42,053 bases of DNA from JALQUL01 sp964556425 (GTDB taxonomy: Bacteria > Pseudomonadota > Gammaproteobacteria > Burkholderiales > Burkholderiaceae_C): contig CAZKWC010000025.1 in assembly GCA_964556425.1 (NCBI GenBank), positions 1-42,053 on the forward strand. The letters run 5' to 3'. The notes under the pieces are model-generated. The model was given only the letters and a program-made list of their open reading frames with translations, made no database searches and was not told where the DNA came from. The first letter of the stretch is position 1; each line of letters begins with the position of its first letter. Below, piece by piece: positions 17,325 to 26,200 of this stretch. Position numbers and translations under genes: made by a program.

Positions 17325-18590
17325 ATGAAAAACGCCGATATCAATCAACGCAGAATCAACGCTTCACCCCGTGGTATTGGCGTCATGTGTAATTTTTATG
17401 CTGCCAAAGCAGAAAACGCTACCGTGTGGGACGTTGAGGGCAATCAGTACACTGATTTTGCTGCCGGCATTGCAGTGCTCAACACAGGACACCGCCATCC
17501 TGCCTTGGTACAAGCCATGAAAGACCAACTCGACTGCTTCACCCATACTGCTTACCAAATTATTCCCTATGAAAGTTCTGTACGCCTTGCTGAGCGTATT
17601 AACGAAATCGCTCCCATTGATGGCGCCAAAAAAACTGCATTTTTTACCACCGGAGCTGAAGCCGTAGAAAACTCCATCAAAATTGCCCGAGCCGCAACCG
17701 GTCGTGCTGGTGTGATTGCTTTTGCTGGTGGCTTTCATGGTCGCACTTTGTTAGGCATGGCTTTAACTGGCAAAGTGGTTCCTTACAAAGTAGGTTTTGG
17801 CCCCTTCCCCTCTGATATTTTCCATGTACCCTTCCCTTCAGAAGTGCATGGCATTAGCACTGAAGACAGCATTCATGCCATTGAAAAACTATTCAAGGCC
17901 GACATTGACCCTGCCAGAGTAGCTGCCATCATCATCGAACCGATTCAAGGCGAAGGTGGTTTTTATGTAGCCCCTAATGATTTAATGGTCAAAATTCGTC
18001 AAATTTGTGATCAACACGGTATTGTGATGATTGCCGATGAAGTACAAACTGGTTATGGCCGAACTGGCAAACTGTTTGCCATGGAACACTACAGCGTAAA
18101 ACCCGATTTAGTCACAATGGCTAAAAGTTTAGCTGGTGGTATGCCTTTATCTGCCGTTTGCGGTAAAGCCAGCATTATGGATGCACCAGCACCTGGTGGT
18201 TTGGGTGGCACTTATGCAGGTAACCCATTGGCCGTAGCAAGTGCTCATGCTGTGTTAGATGTGATTGCAAACGAAAATTTATTGGCTCGCTCTGAAGCTT
18301 TGGGCGCACAATTGCGTCAATCTATTACCGCTTTAAACCACCCTAGTGTGGCTGAAGTACGTGGTTTGGGCTCTATGAGCTCAGTGGAATTTAAAAATGC
18401 TAATACGGGTGCACCCAGCCCTGAAATTGCCAGTCAAGTTCAAAAAGCAGCCCTAGAAAAAGGACTTTTGTTATTGACTTGTGGCGTTTATGGCAATGTG
18501 ATTCGCTTTTTATACCCACTCACCATTCCACAAGCTCAATTTGATGAAGCCTTGGGCATTATTAATCAAAGCATTCAAAGCGTCGCTTAA
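17325..18590 (+). CDS. gabT: 4-aminobutyrate aminotransferase
   Basis: A 421-residue class-III PLP aminotransferase that moves the amino group of GABA to 2-oxoglutarate, giving succinate semialdehyde. The PLP lysine is Lys267 in MAKSLAGG, Asp238 in IADEVQTGYGRTG binds the pyridine nitrogen, and the TTGAEAVENSIKIAR motif (108-122) is intact. 5-Aminovalerate could also be a substrate. The ATG has an AAGGG site upstream. The next gene, gabD, takes the product to succinate. Confidence 0.93.
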   Translation: MKNADINQRRINASPRGIGVMCNFYAAKAENATVWDVEGNQYTDFAAGIAVLNTGHRHPALVQAMKDQLDCFTHTAYQIIPYESSVRLAERINEIAPIDGAKKTAFFTTGAEAVENSIKIARAATGRAGVIAFAGGFHGRTLLGMALTGKVVPYKVGFGPFPSDIFHVPFPSEVHGISTEDSIHAIEKLFKADIDPARVAAIIIEPIQGEGGFYVAPNDLMVKIRQICDQHGIVMIADEVQTGYGRTGKLFAMEHYSVKPDLVTMAKSLAGGMPLSAVCGKASIMDAPAPGGLGGTYAGNPLAVASAHAVLDVIANENLLARSEALGAQLRQSITALNHPSVAEVRGLGSMSSVEFKNANTGAPSPEIASQVQKAALEKGLLLLTCGVYGNVIRFLYPLTIPQAQFDEALGIINQSIQSVA

Positions 18591-18808
18591 ATTTTAGTTA
18601 TTTTTAAAGCCTATTTTTATCCCTCAAAAGCCAACCCAAGCCTTTTCGATTGAACGGGTCACGTTGGCTACAGAGTTTGGCAACACAAACGTTGGGTCTT
18701 GGTTACAATGGCACACCAAGCAGCTTGTAAAGCTTCATCCGTTTTGGTTTTGTGTTTTATCCATCCTATTGTTTGAGTTCCTTTTTTGAATTATTTTCGG
18801 AGACCTCT

Positions 18809-20284
18809 ATGACCACAGCATCACCACTTGCGCAGCTAAAAGATCCTAGCCTTTTTAAAACAGACTCTCTTATTAATGGTCAATGGGTAGCTGGCTCAAG
18901 TCGCTTTGAGGTGACCGATCCTTCTAATGGTCAACACCTTACCACTGTCGCCAATTTGGGTGCCCAAGAGGCTGAACAAGCAATTGCTGCAGCCAATGCT
19001 GCTTGGCCTGCATGGAAAAGCAAAACCGCCAAAGAACGCAGTATTATTTTGCGTAAATGGTTTGATTTGTTAATGGCCAATCAAGACGATTTAGGCCGCA
19101 TCATGACTGCCGAACAAGGTAAGCCATTGGCCGAAGCCAAAGGTGAAGTCGCTTATGGCGCCAGCTTTGTAGAATGGTTTGCTGAAGAAGCCAAACGTGT
19201 GAATGGCGAAACACTTCCGCAATTCGATAATAATCGTCGTTTATTAGTGCTTAAACAACCCATAGGTGTTTGTGCTGCCATCACACCTTGGAATTTTCCA
19301 TTGGCCATGATTACCCGCAAGGTGGCCCCTGCTTTGGCCGCTGGTTGTCCTGTCATTATTAAGCCAGCCGAGCTCACACCATTAACTGCTTTAGCTGCAG
19401 CTGAATTAGCAATGCGTGCAGGTATTCCTGCTGGCGTTCTTAACATGATTACTGCAGACGCAGACAACTCTATTGCAGTTGGTAAAGTACTTTGTGCAAG
19501 CGACGTAGTACGTCACATAAGCTTTACAGGCTCCACTGAAGTGGGTCGTATTTTAATGGCGCAATCAGCTCCTACCGTTAAAAAAATGTCTCTCGAATTA
19601 GGTGGCAACGCACCATTCATCGTATTTGATGACGCCGACATTGACAGTGCAGTAGAAGGTGCATTTGCGAGTAAATACCGTAATGCAGGTCAAACCTGTG
19701 TTTGCTCTAATCGAATTTATGTACAAGAAGCAGTTTATGAAAGCTTCATCGAAAAATTTGCCGCTAAGGTAAAAACAGCCAAAGTGGGCAATGGTTTTGA
19801 AGACGGTGTTAATCAAGGCCCGTTAATTGAAGCTTCTGCGGTTGACAAAGTAGAACGCCACGTGAATGATGCATTAGCCAAAGGTGCACGTCTGTTAACC
19901 GGTGGTAAACGTTTAGGTGGATTGTTTTTTGAACCCACCGTGATTGCCGATGCTACGCCAGATATGATGTGCGCCAAAGAAGAAACCTTTGGTCCTTTTG
20001 CACCTGTGTTTAAGTTTAAAACCGAACAAGAAGCGGTGGATGCAGCTAACAACACAGAGTTTGGTTTGGCCAGCTATTTTTACAGCCGCGACATAGGTCG
20101 TATTCACCGTGTGATGGAAAATTTAGAATACGGCATGGTGGGTGTAAACGTGGGTATTTTAGCCACCGAACATGTTCCTTTTGGTGGTGTAAAACAATCA
20201 GGTTTAGGCCGTGAAGGTTCACACCACGGTATGGACGATTACGTCGAAATCAAATATGTTTGTATTGGTGACATTTTAAAATAA
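18809..20284 (+). CDS. gabD: Succinate-semialdehyde dehydrogenase
   Basis: A 491-residue aldehyde dehydrogenase that oxidises succinate semialdehyde to succinate. The ATG at 18809 is chosen because CGGAGA precedes it and MTTASPLAQLKDPSLFKTDSL aligns with GabD; the frame is open back to 18752. The catalytic residues are Glu263 (LELGG) and Cys297 (GQTCVC). The second cysteine, Cys299, two residues after the catalytic one, recalls the redox-switch disulfide of E. coli GabD. The ITPWNFPLAMITRK and SFTGSTEVG motifs fit the NADP-type GabD subgroup. A 218-nt gap separates it from gabT, so a separate promoter is possible. Confidence 0.95.
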   Translation: MTTASPLAQLKDPSLFKTDSLINGQWVAGSSRFEVTDPSNGQHLTTVANLGAQEAEQAIAAANAAWPAWKSKTAKERSIILRKWFDLLMANQDDLGRIMTAEQGKPLAEAKGEVAYGASFVEWFAEEAKRVNGETLPQFDNNRRLLVLKQPIGVCAAITPWNFPLAMITRKVAPALAAGCPVIIKPAELTPLTALAAAELAMRAGIPAGVLNMITADADNSIAVGKVLCASDVVRHISFTGSTEVGRILMAQSAPTVKKMSLELGGNAPFIVFDDADIDSAVEGAFASKYRNAGQTCVCSNRIYVQEAVYESFIEKFAAKVKTAKVGNGFEDGVNQGPLIEASAVDKVERHVNDALAKGARLLTGGKRLGGLFFEPTVIADATPDMMCAKEETFGPFAPVFKFKTEQEAVDAANNTEFGLASYFYSRDIGRIHRVMENLEYGMVGVNVGILATEHVPFGGVKQSGLGREGSHHGMDDYVEIKYVCIGDILK

Positions 20285-20291
20285 ACCAAAC

Positions 20292-20317
20292 AAAAGGGTT
20301 TTAATCAAGACCCTTTT
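20292..20317 (+). terminator. Hairpin after gabD
   Basis: AAAAGGGT pairs with ACCCTTTT around a 10-nt loop, 8 nt after the gabD stop. The T run is part of the stem, so it can act in both directions. Confidence 0.6.
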
Positions 20318-20336
20318 AGCAGTTGAATTCTGCAAA

Positions 20337-20376
20337 GCCAAAGGCTTGAAATTTAATTTTCAAGCCTTTGGCTTTT
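20337..20376 (+). terminator. Second, perfect 15-bp hairpin after gabD
   Basis: GCCAAAGGCTTGAAA (20337-20351) pairs perfectly with 20358-20372 around a 6-nt loop, followed by a T run. In tandem with the hairpin at 20292 it separates gabD from the convergent cytochrome operon, which ends at 20407. Confidence 0.75.
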
Positions 20377-20406
20377 GACTAAACAGGTTTTTTAAAATGC
20401 TTAGAG

Positions 20407-21162
20407 TTAGTCGTCATCACCGCCTCTACCCTCATTTTTACCACTCTCTCGTGACCGATTTAAACCGCGTCCAATAATGTCATGCTCATTGCCACTTCTA
20501 TGACACTCAACACAGTTTTGGAAGTCACTAATGCCCTCTTCAATATGTTCACGCCTAATCTTATCTAGGCTGTGCTCATGGCAACCATAACAAGTGTATT
20601 GTTTGTAATCGTTGCGTGGATGACAGGTGCTACAAGTAGCGTCATGGTGTCTATCTAAGACAAAAAACTTGCTGTGATCAAAGGTGGCAGGTTTCCATGC
20701 GGTTTGCTGATGGCAACTACTACAGTTTCCAGTCATTTTTTTATGCATGTCATCGACGGGTGGCTTATGACAAGTTTGACATTCTTTAGCACTTGAAGCG
20801 TTTAATAAGGCATGATCGAACTTGCCTTTTTTTATGAATTTAGTGACTCCTGAATGATCGCTATGACAGGCGGTGCAGTTTTGCGAGTTTAAATCTTGAT
20901 GAAAAGCCACCTTGGTTTTAGGTTCAAAAATTTTAAGACCTTTAGTAGTTAATAAACCAATTTCAGAGGGTTTATGACAGCTAGCGCATTTGGTTTCATC
21001 AATGCCAAAAAAAGCCTTATGACAAGCAAAACAATTTTGTTCCATTTCTTTGTGAGCCGGTATTAACTTACCAGGAGCCACCATAAAATGAGGATAGGCA
21101 AATACCAATACAGCAAGCGCTGCTAAATTCAGAGCTAAAGCCCATTTAATCCATGGTTTCAT
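20407..21162 (-). CDS. Eight-heme cytochrome c, membrane-anchored
   Basis: A 251-residue protein with eight CxxCH heme-attachment motifs, starting at residues 44, 59, 96, 128, 147, 177, 191 and 217. One N-terminal hydrophobic segment (about 5-24) acts as signal or anchor, and the rest would be periplasmic. Spare histidines between the motifs could give bis-His ligation as in cytochrome c3/c7-type proteins. The C-terminus is Arg/Gly/Asp-rich and ends in three Asp. The start ATG overlaps the stop of the cytochrome b gene (ATGA), so the two are translationally coupled. I infer that it takes electrons from, or gives them to, the membrane cytochrome b. It does not match NapC/NirT or a known octaheme reductase by length. 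Confidence 0.85.
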   Translation of the reverse strand: MKPWIKWALALNLAALAVLVFAYPHFMVAPGKLIPAHKEMEQNCFACHKAFFGIDETKCASCHKPSEIGLLTTKGLKIFEPKTKVAFHQDLNSQNCTACHSDHSGVTKFIKKGKFDHALLNASSAKECQTCHKPPVDDMHKKMTGNCSSCHQQTAWKPATFDHSKFFVLDRHHDATCSTCHPRNDYKQYTCYGCHEHSLDKIRREHIEEGISDFQNCVECHRSGNEHDIIGRGLNRSRESGKNEGRGGDDD

Positions 21163-21737
21163 TTCCAACCCCAAAATAAAAATATACTCAATATATGACC
21201 CAAGGCCAACACCACAAATGCAATAAAAATAGGAATGTGCACCTTGCGCCACTTGGACATTAAATCGAGGGTAGCGGCTTGCCAAAATAGCTCCTGCTGA
21301 GCTTCTTGAGCATTTAAACCATCTTGCTGCAAATGCTGGCGCTGCTGTTGAAGCGCTTGTCTTGAACGACCCAATAAAAACTTGCCCACCATACCGCTTA
21401 GTACATTGATAGCCATGGCCGCTGTTGCCAACCAGGGCAATATAGAGTTGAAATGAACACCCGAATGCACCAAGACCATTACCGAGCCCAACCAGGCACA
21501 ATATTCGTGAAAACTCAACCAAGCTTGTGGGCTACCCGATTGAACATATTTTCGTTTACGCAATGAATAAAAAAGCGACAAAATAATCAGCAAGGTGCCA
21601 GGAATACCTAAATATCGACCAATCCAAACCAAATTAAAACGGTGAAGCAATGCATCACCCGCTACTGTTGCCCCACCTAATATGAGGGTGGTTAAAAAAA
21701 ATGGCACTACCAATTGTTTAAAAATAGAAAATTTCAT
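21159..21737 (-). CDS. Membrane cytochrome b-type protein
   Basis: A 192-residue membrane protein with about four hydrophobic segments (10-27, 43-58, 80-116, 168-190). His77, His91, His95, His167 and His181 lie in or next to the membrane segments and are candidate ligands for b hemes, as in cytochrome b561 or ferric-reductase-like domains. It has a charged Gln-rich loop (126-150). ATGA overlaps join it to the genes on both sides, so reductase, cytochrome b and cytochrome c are probably made in fixed proportion. Its likely task is to carry electrons across the membrane between the cytoplasmic flavoreductase and the periplasmic cytochrome c. That is inferred from order and topology. Confidence 0.72.
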   Translation of the reverse strand: MKFSIFKQLVVPFFLTTLILGGATVAGDALLHRFNLVWIGRYLGIPGTLLIILSLFYSLRKRKYVQSGSPQAWLSFHEYCAWLGSVMVLVHSGVHFNSILPWLATAAMAINVLSGMVGKFLLGRSRQALQQQRQHLQQDGLNAQEAQQELFWQAATLDLMSKWRKVHIPIFIAFVVLALGHILSIFLFWGWK

Positions 21738-23170
21738 TCAATATCCAATACAACAGAGGTGTTGGCTTTAGGACGACCTACACACACTAAACAACTTCCC
21801 GCCTCAGGACTATAGTCTGGCGTTGATTCATACACCACCTCACCTGCTAAAACTTTGGTTTGACAACTACCACAATTGCCCTCTCGGCAGGCGCTATTTA
21901 CTACAATGCCATGAGACTCTAATAAGTCTAAAATATTGCTGTGATGAGGTTCCCATAAAAGTTGTTTACCCGACTTGAGACCAATAAATTGTGTGTGACC
22001 CACTGCTGGTGTTGCTAGGCTTGACTCTAGGGGTTTTTCTATACTAGAGCTCGATATACTAGAGCTCGAATAAGGTGCCACAGTGCTTCGTTTGACACTG
22101 GCAGGGCCAAACGCCTCAAAATGAATTTTATTAGCCGGCACGCCCCAACTCTCTAGCTCGGGCACAAGGCTTTCCATAAGGGCACTAGGACCACAGATAT
22201 AAAAATCAAGTGGTTTAAAAGGCAAAGATTGACGCAATAAACTAAGACTAATTCTTTCTTGTAGCAAATATTTGTCTACGCCTGGCCATTCGAGCAAACC
22301 AGCTTGCAAACTTAAAGGTGTTAAATTACTGAGGCAAATTTTGAATTTCACTGCCGTATTTTTTTGTGCTATTGCAAGAAAATGGCCTAATTGCATTACA
22401 TCATTAAAGTCGCGACTGCCATAAAACAAAAACACTTCACGATGAGGAGTGTTTTGTTGTATGGATTGCAACATACTCAGCATAGGTGTAATGCCAATAC
22501 CTCCTGCAATTAAAACTACTGGGTCAGTGCCTGGCGTTAAATAAAACTGGCCAGAAGGTGCACGTAAACTCAATACATCACCCACTTGAATATGGTCATG
22601 AAAATAATTGGAAACCTTGCCATCGGGTAAATTGGAAAGAGTGGATGCCTTATTTCTTTTAATAGACACACGGTAATACTCTGGATTGGTGGTGTCTGAA
22701 AGCGAATAACATCTTGAAATTTTTTCAGTGCCAGCGGGCGAGTTAGCCAGGGGTATTTCTAGGTTAAAGCTTAAAAATTGACCTGGAAAATATGGCGCTA
22801 AAGCAAGGCCATCTTGGGGTTTTAAATAAAACGAACAAATACTTTGATTCTTATCTTCGAAAACTTTGCGCTCAACTACAAAGGCCCTTAGCCCATTCCA
22901 TGCTTTTGTATTGAATTGGCCTTGTGTGTCGGTTAACAGAGGCACTACCGCCTGATGGCCGACCGCTTGTGAGACATTGTGAGACGCAAGCGTTATGGTT
23001 ATCTGCGGGGTGGCTGTGTCAGAATGTTCTAGGTTGGCATTGCTTGCTGGATTAATTTGTTTAATTTGTTTAAGTTGTTGCCAATAACGCCACCACAACA
23101 CAATGCCTAAAAGGCACAGTTGTAGGACTAAAACCAATACGATCCACACTATTAATCGACTAAATGTCAC
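21734..23170 (-). CDS. Membrane-anchored flavoreductase with C-terminal 2Fe-2S ferredoxin
   Basis: A 478-residue protein. It has an N-terminal membrane anchor (about 5-27), then a ferredoxin-reductase-type FAD domain with RCYS (153-156), a nucleotide domain with GGIGITP (223-229) and CGPSA (326-330), a Ser-rich linker (368-377), and a plant-type ferredoxin domain with Cys428, Cys433, Cys436 and Cys463. The order FAD-NAD-2Fe2S is that of phthalate-dioxygenase-reductase and Hmp-like enzymes. It would oxidise NAD(P)H and pass electrons to the coupled cytochrome b, or to the divergent di-iron membrane enzyme. A 15-bp tandem duplication (22041-22070) encodes part of the linker. Confidence 0.85.
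   Translation of the reverse strand: MTFSRLIVWIVLVLVLQLCLLGIVLWWRYWQQLKQIKQINPASNANLEHSDTATPQITITLASHNVSQAVGHQAVVPLLTDTQGQFNTKAWNGLRAFVVERKVFEDKNQSICSFYLKPQDGLALAPYFPGQFLSFNLEIPLANSPAGTEKISRCYSLSDTTNPEYYRVSIKRNKASTLSNLPDGKVSNYFHDHIQVGDVLSLRAPSGQFYLTPGTDPVVLIAGGIGITPMLSMLQSIQQNTPHREVFLFYGSRDFNDVMQLGHFLAIAQKNTAVKFKICLSNLTPLSLQAGLLEWPGVDKYLLQERISLSLLRQSLPFKPLDFYICGPSALMESLVPELESWGVPANKIHFEAFGPASVKRSTVAPYSSSSISSSSIEKPLESSLATPAVGHTQFIGLKSGKQLLWEPHHSNILDLLESHGIVVNSACREGNCGSCQTKVLAGEVVYESTPDYSPEAGSCLVCVGRPKANTSVVLDIE
22041..22070. repeat. Tandem 15-bp duplication in a linker
   Basis: ATACTAGAGCTCGAT at 22041-22055 is followed directly by ATACTAGAGCTCGAA at 22056-22070. It is in frame and adds five residues to the Ser-rich linker between the reductase and ferredoxin domains. 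Confidence 0.85.
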
Positions 23171-23321
23171 GTTAATCCTATTCTTTTAAACAAAACTTGA
23201 GGAAGCCATGCGCCAATTGCCAACACTGACACCAATACCCAATGGTAAAAAAGATGAAGCAAGCAACTTTAATTTTGTAATTGATAAAACTACCACTGTA
23301 CGCCTGTATTCTTAAGATTTC

Positions 23322-23353
23322 CTGATTCATATCAAACAAACCATATTTGATAT
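23322..23353. promoter_or_regulatory. FNR/Anr-like site within a larger inverted repeat
   Basis: CTGATTCATATCAA (23322-23335) matches the FNR/Anr consensus TTGAT-N4-ATCAA at nine of ten positions. It overlaps an inverted repeat ATATCAAA/TTTGATAT (23329-23353). Both lie in the 241-nt divergent region between the redox operon and the di-iron membrane enzyme, so oxygen-responsive control of one or both is plausible. Confidence 0.45.
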
Positions 23354-23411
23354 TTTTTGTCTGTGCATTAAAATAAAATAAACCTCTTTGGTCGCAGCTT
23401 CCACTAAAAAA

Positions 23412-24371
23412 ATGACTTCTTCTGCCACTTCTCACATTCAAGCAACACAAGCTACCTATCCCCTCATAGAGGTCAATCGCTTTAGGCCATCGGTACAGTG
23501 GCCTACATGGATTTTAATTTTGACCATCTATAGCAGTTGGCTTGCTCTGGTGCTGAACTTTCAACACTTGCCTTTATGGTTATCTACTTTTTTACTCATT
23601 TTGGTAGGTGCTTGGTATATGAGTTTGCAACATGAGTTGCTTCATGGTCACCCTAGCAAAATAACATGGTTGAATCAGTTATTAGGCATTTTGCCAATTG
23701 CAGTTTGGTATCCGTATGTCATCTATCGTGACAACCATATCCAACATCACAATGATGAAGACCTCACCCATCCTGAGCTTGATACCGAATCTAATTATTT
23801 ACCCCCCAATCAATTTCATCAATTAAACAAGTTGCACCAGTTATTTAGATTGGCATTGCGAACTACTTTAGGACGTTTGTTATTAGGGCCTGCTTGGGCT
23901 ATTTTTCACTTAATAAAGTCCAGTGCACAACAATTATTCAAGGGTAATTTTAAGTATTTAAGCACTTGGTTGATTCACCTTAGTTTGTTAGTAGTTTTAC
24001 TTGCTGCTCTACAAAAATATGCAAGCATTCCCGCTTGGTATTACGCAGGAGTTATTGCTTACTTTACCTTAGGTTTAGCCATGTTAAGGTCTTTTTATGA
24101 ACACCGACCTGCTGCTTTGCCACAAGACCGCATCGTGATTAATGAAGCAGGTTTATTTTGGCGATTACTCTATTTAAACAACAACTACCATTCGGTGCAT
24201 CACGCTTATCCCAAGTTGCCTTGGTATGCGATTGCCAAAGTCTATTGGGCACAACCCGATCAGTGGAAAAATGCCAATCATGGTTTTTTTGTTAATGGGT
24301 ATTGCTTTTTTTTATTACAACATCTAATTAAACCGGTTGACCATCCCGAGCACCCAGGTTGGGGGCTATAA
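23412..24371 (+). CDS. Membrane fatty-acid-desaturase-like di-iron enzyme
   Basis: A 319-residue membrane protein with the histidine boxes of the desaturase/hydroxylase superfamily: HELLH (74-78), HIQHHNDEDLTH (109-120) and NNNYHSVHHAYP (257-267). These bind a di-iron centre that activates O2. Hydrophobic segments are at about 32-50, 56-72, 88-104, 185-200 and 207-224. The ATG at 23412 is preferred; the frame opens with TTG at 23388. The substrate is unknown and need not be a fatty acid, since this superfamily also includes carotenoid, alkane and amino-compound hydroxylases. It diverges from a reductase that could supply its electrons and is followed 66 nt later by a PhnD-like protein. Confidence 0.8.
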   Translation: MTSSATSHIQATQATYPLIEVNRFRPSVQWPTWILILTIYSSWLALVLNFQHLPLWLSTFLLILVGAWYMSLQHELLHGHPSKITWLNQLLGILPIAVWYPYVIYRDNHIQHHNDEDLTHPELDTESNYLPPNQFHQLNKLHQLFRLALRTTLGRLLLGPAWAIFHLIKSSAQQLFKGNFKYLSTWLIHLSLLVVLLAALQKYASIPAWYYAGVIAYFTLGLAMLRSFYEHRPAALPQDRIVINEAGLFWRLLYLNNNYHSVHHAYPKLPWYAIAKVYWAQPDQWKNANHGFFVNGYCFFLLQHLIKPVDHPEHPGWGL

Positions 24372-24437
24372 ACTAGCCAATTAAATGAGTTAAACCGAGT
24401 TAAAATGGCTCATTACCACTTTAATTAATTACCTCCT

Positions 24438-25244
24438 ATGCTTGCCTCTTTGCCAATGTACCTCGTTACTCCTTTAGCAGTTAATCAGCTATGGGATTGG
24501 CTTAAGCAAGACTTAATACAACAGCTTGGCAAGTCTTACCCGCAGTTAGCGCTTTGTGATCTAAAAAGCCCCGACAATTTACATGCCCATTGGCAAGAGC
24601 CCAGCTTGTTAGTTAGCCAAACATGTGGGTACCCACTCATGACCGAGCTCAATAAAAAGGTCAATTTATTAGGTAGTTTCGAATATGATGCACCTTATTG
24701 CAGCGGAATTTTTTGCAAAAGTGTAGTAATAGCCCAAGCGAATAAATTAAATCATAACTTACTGCGATTTAAAAACACCAAGGTAGCTTTTAACAATCCA
24801 CAAAGCCAATCGGGCTATAACAGTTTTCGCCACTTAATAGCACCGCTTAGTCAAAATGGTGGTTTTTTTGAAAACTCTATTAGCACTGGAGGCCACAAAG
24901 CTTCTGTTCTAGCAGTGCAATCGGGACAAGCCGACATTGCCGCCATTGATTGTGTTACTTACGAAGGGTTTTGTCGTTATGCGCCAGAATTAACGCAAGG
25001 GCTTAAAATAATTAACACCACTCAAGCCTACCCTGGCCTACCTTTAATTAGTGCGCTTAACACTCCTACAGAAGTGCTTGATGCATTAAAAAATAGTCTT
25101 TCTCGCATACATTTACAAGAGCAGCTCCGCAACACTTTAGCTACTTTAATGATTAAACAATTTAAGCCCTCTAGCTGGCAAGACTATGAGATATGCCTAG
25201 AAATGGAAAAAGAAGCGCAAACAATGGGCTACCAATATTTGTAA
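24438..25244 (+). CDS. PhnD-like substrate-binding-fold protein without signal peptide
   Basis: A 268-residue protein resembling the phosphate/phosphonate-binding PhnD family (COG3221). The LVSQTCGYPL (about 55-64), FNNPQSQSGYNSFR (114-127) and DIAAIDCVTYEGF (172-184) stretches are characteristic of this short subgroup. Unlike transporter-bound PhnD it starts directly at the conserved LPMY segment, with no signal peptide or lipobox, and no ABC permease or ATPase is nearby. It may be a cytoplasmic ligand binder, perhaps serving the adjacent di-iron enzyme; that is speculation. It has no clear Shine-Dalgarno sequence. Confidence 0.72.
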   Translation: MLASLPMYLVTPLAVNQLWDWLKQDLIQQLGKSYPQLALCDLKSPDNLHAHWQEPSLLVSQTCGYPLMTELNKKVNLLGSFEYDAPYCSGIFCKSVVIAQANKLNHNLLRFKNTKVAFNNPQSQSGYNSFRHLIAPLSQNGGFFENSISTGGHKASVLAVQSGQADIAAIDCVTYEGFCRYAPELTQGLKIINTTQAYPGLPLISALNTPTEVLDALKNSLSRIHLQEQLRNTLATLMIKQFKPSSWQDYEICLEMEKEAQTMGYQYL

Positions 25245-25305
25245 AAAGCTTTTATAAAGTCTTGATCAATTTTAAAAATGGCTAGCTGTTAATCAGTTTG
25301 CCACT

Positions 25306-25869
25306 TTAAACTTTGTACATGACATCTGCGTCAGATAATAAAAAAACCGGAAACAAAAGTGTTTCTTCTTTGTTCATTTGCTCTGACATTTCGTCGTTTA
25401 AATCCATAAACACTTTTCTAAAAGATTTACGAACTTTTTTATCTTCACTTTGCTCAGAGTCTTCGAATTCTGAAACCAACTCAATTAAACTTTGTGTGGT
25501 ATGGTTTAAATTGATTTCGTGGGTTTTTAACATGACTTGCATGTTGTAACTTTTTTGCTGAGCAAGTTGTGGCTTTAAATACAAATACAAATTCTCATGA
25601 ATTAAGTGGTCAGTGAGAAGGTTTTTAAAATGATTTAAGCACAGGCCTACTTCTTTCCAGTCGTCATATAAAGCGCACTGTTGAATGTAAGTAGCTGCTT
25701 TATAAATGGCTTTGTGTTCTGATTTTAATTGGCTAATAATTTGCCAAGCACTACGCGCCGCAATACTACGAGATGCTTTTTTATCGCCATGATACTCTTT
25801 TGCCTGTTTATTAGGGGCAGTTTGAGATTCATGGTGAATACGTTCAAAGTTATCGTTTAGCCAATACAT
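25306..25869 (-). CDS. Hemerythrin-like (HHE) domain protein
   Basis: A 187-residue soluble, highly helical protein. Candidate iron ligands are His52 (SEHKAIY), His88 with the HLIHE stretch (88-92), His117 or His123, and Glu168/Glu169 in KEETLLFPVF, the usual order of the HHE cation-binding fold. Such proteins sense or carry O2, NO or iron. It ends 62 nt from the convergent PhnD-like gene. A perfect 16-bp palindrome lies 55 nt upstream of its start. Confidence 0.78.
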   Translation of the reverse strand: MYWLNDNFERIHHESQTAPNKQAKEYHGDKKASRSIAARSAWQIISQLKSEHKAIYKAATYIQQCALYDDWKEVGLCLNHFKNLLTDHLIHENLYLYLKPQLAQQKSYNMQVMLKTHEINLNHTTQSLIELVSEFEDSEQSEDKKVRKSFRKVFMDLNDEMSEQMNKEETLLFPVFLLSDADVMYKV

Positions 25870-26200
25870 AAGTTCACATTTTCAAGCTAGGACTAAAATT
25901 TAAAAATAGTAAGAATATGACTTCTATTGAATTCAATAGGCAAGTTACAAGCAATGCTGATTAAACCCAATAATGCCGTCACATTCCCAAAACTAAATTT
26001 TATTCAAAAGCTTGTAACAAAAGTTGATATTTGAGGAAGCTTTATTTCAATTAGTAAAACTATAAGAATCAAAGAAAGCTTGTACTTAGGACATTTACTA
26101 TAAAGTGTAAAAACTAATATAAAAATATTGCTTTAATAATTTTCAACTATTTTTATTACGCTTTAATTGCAAAAATAAAAACAATAATTGTTAACTATTT
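25870..26200. other. AT-rich intergenic region
   Basis: 331 nt with no gene. Its one distinct element is the palindrome CTATTGAATTCAATAG (25924-25939), which could be an operator for the hemerythrin-like gene. The rest is AT-rich, with no clear terminator for fghA. Confidence 0.5.
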
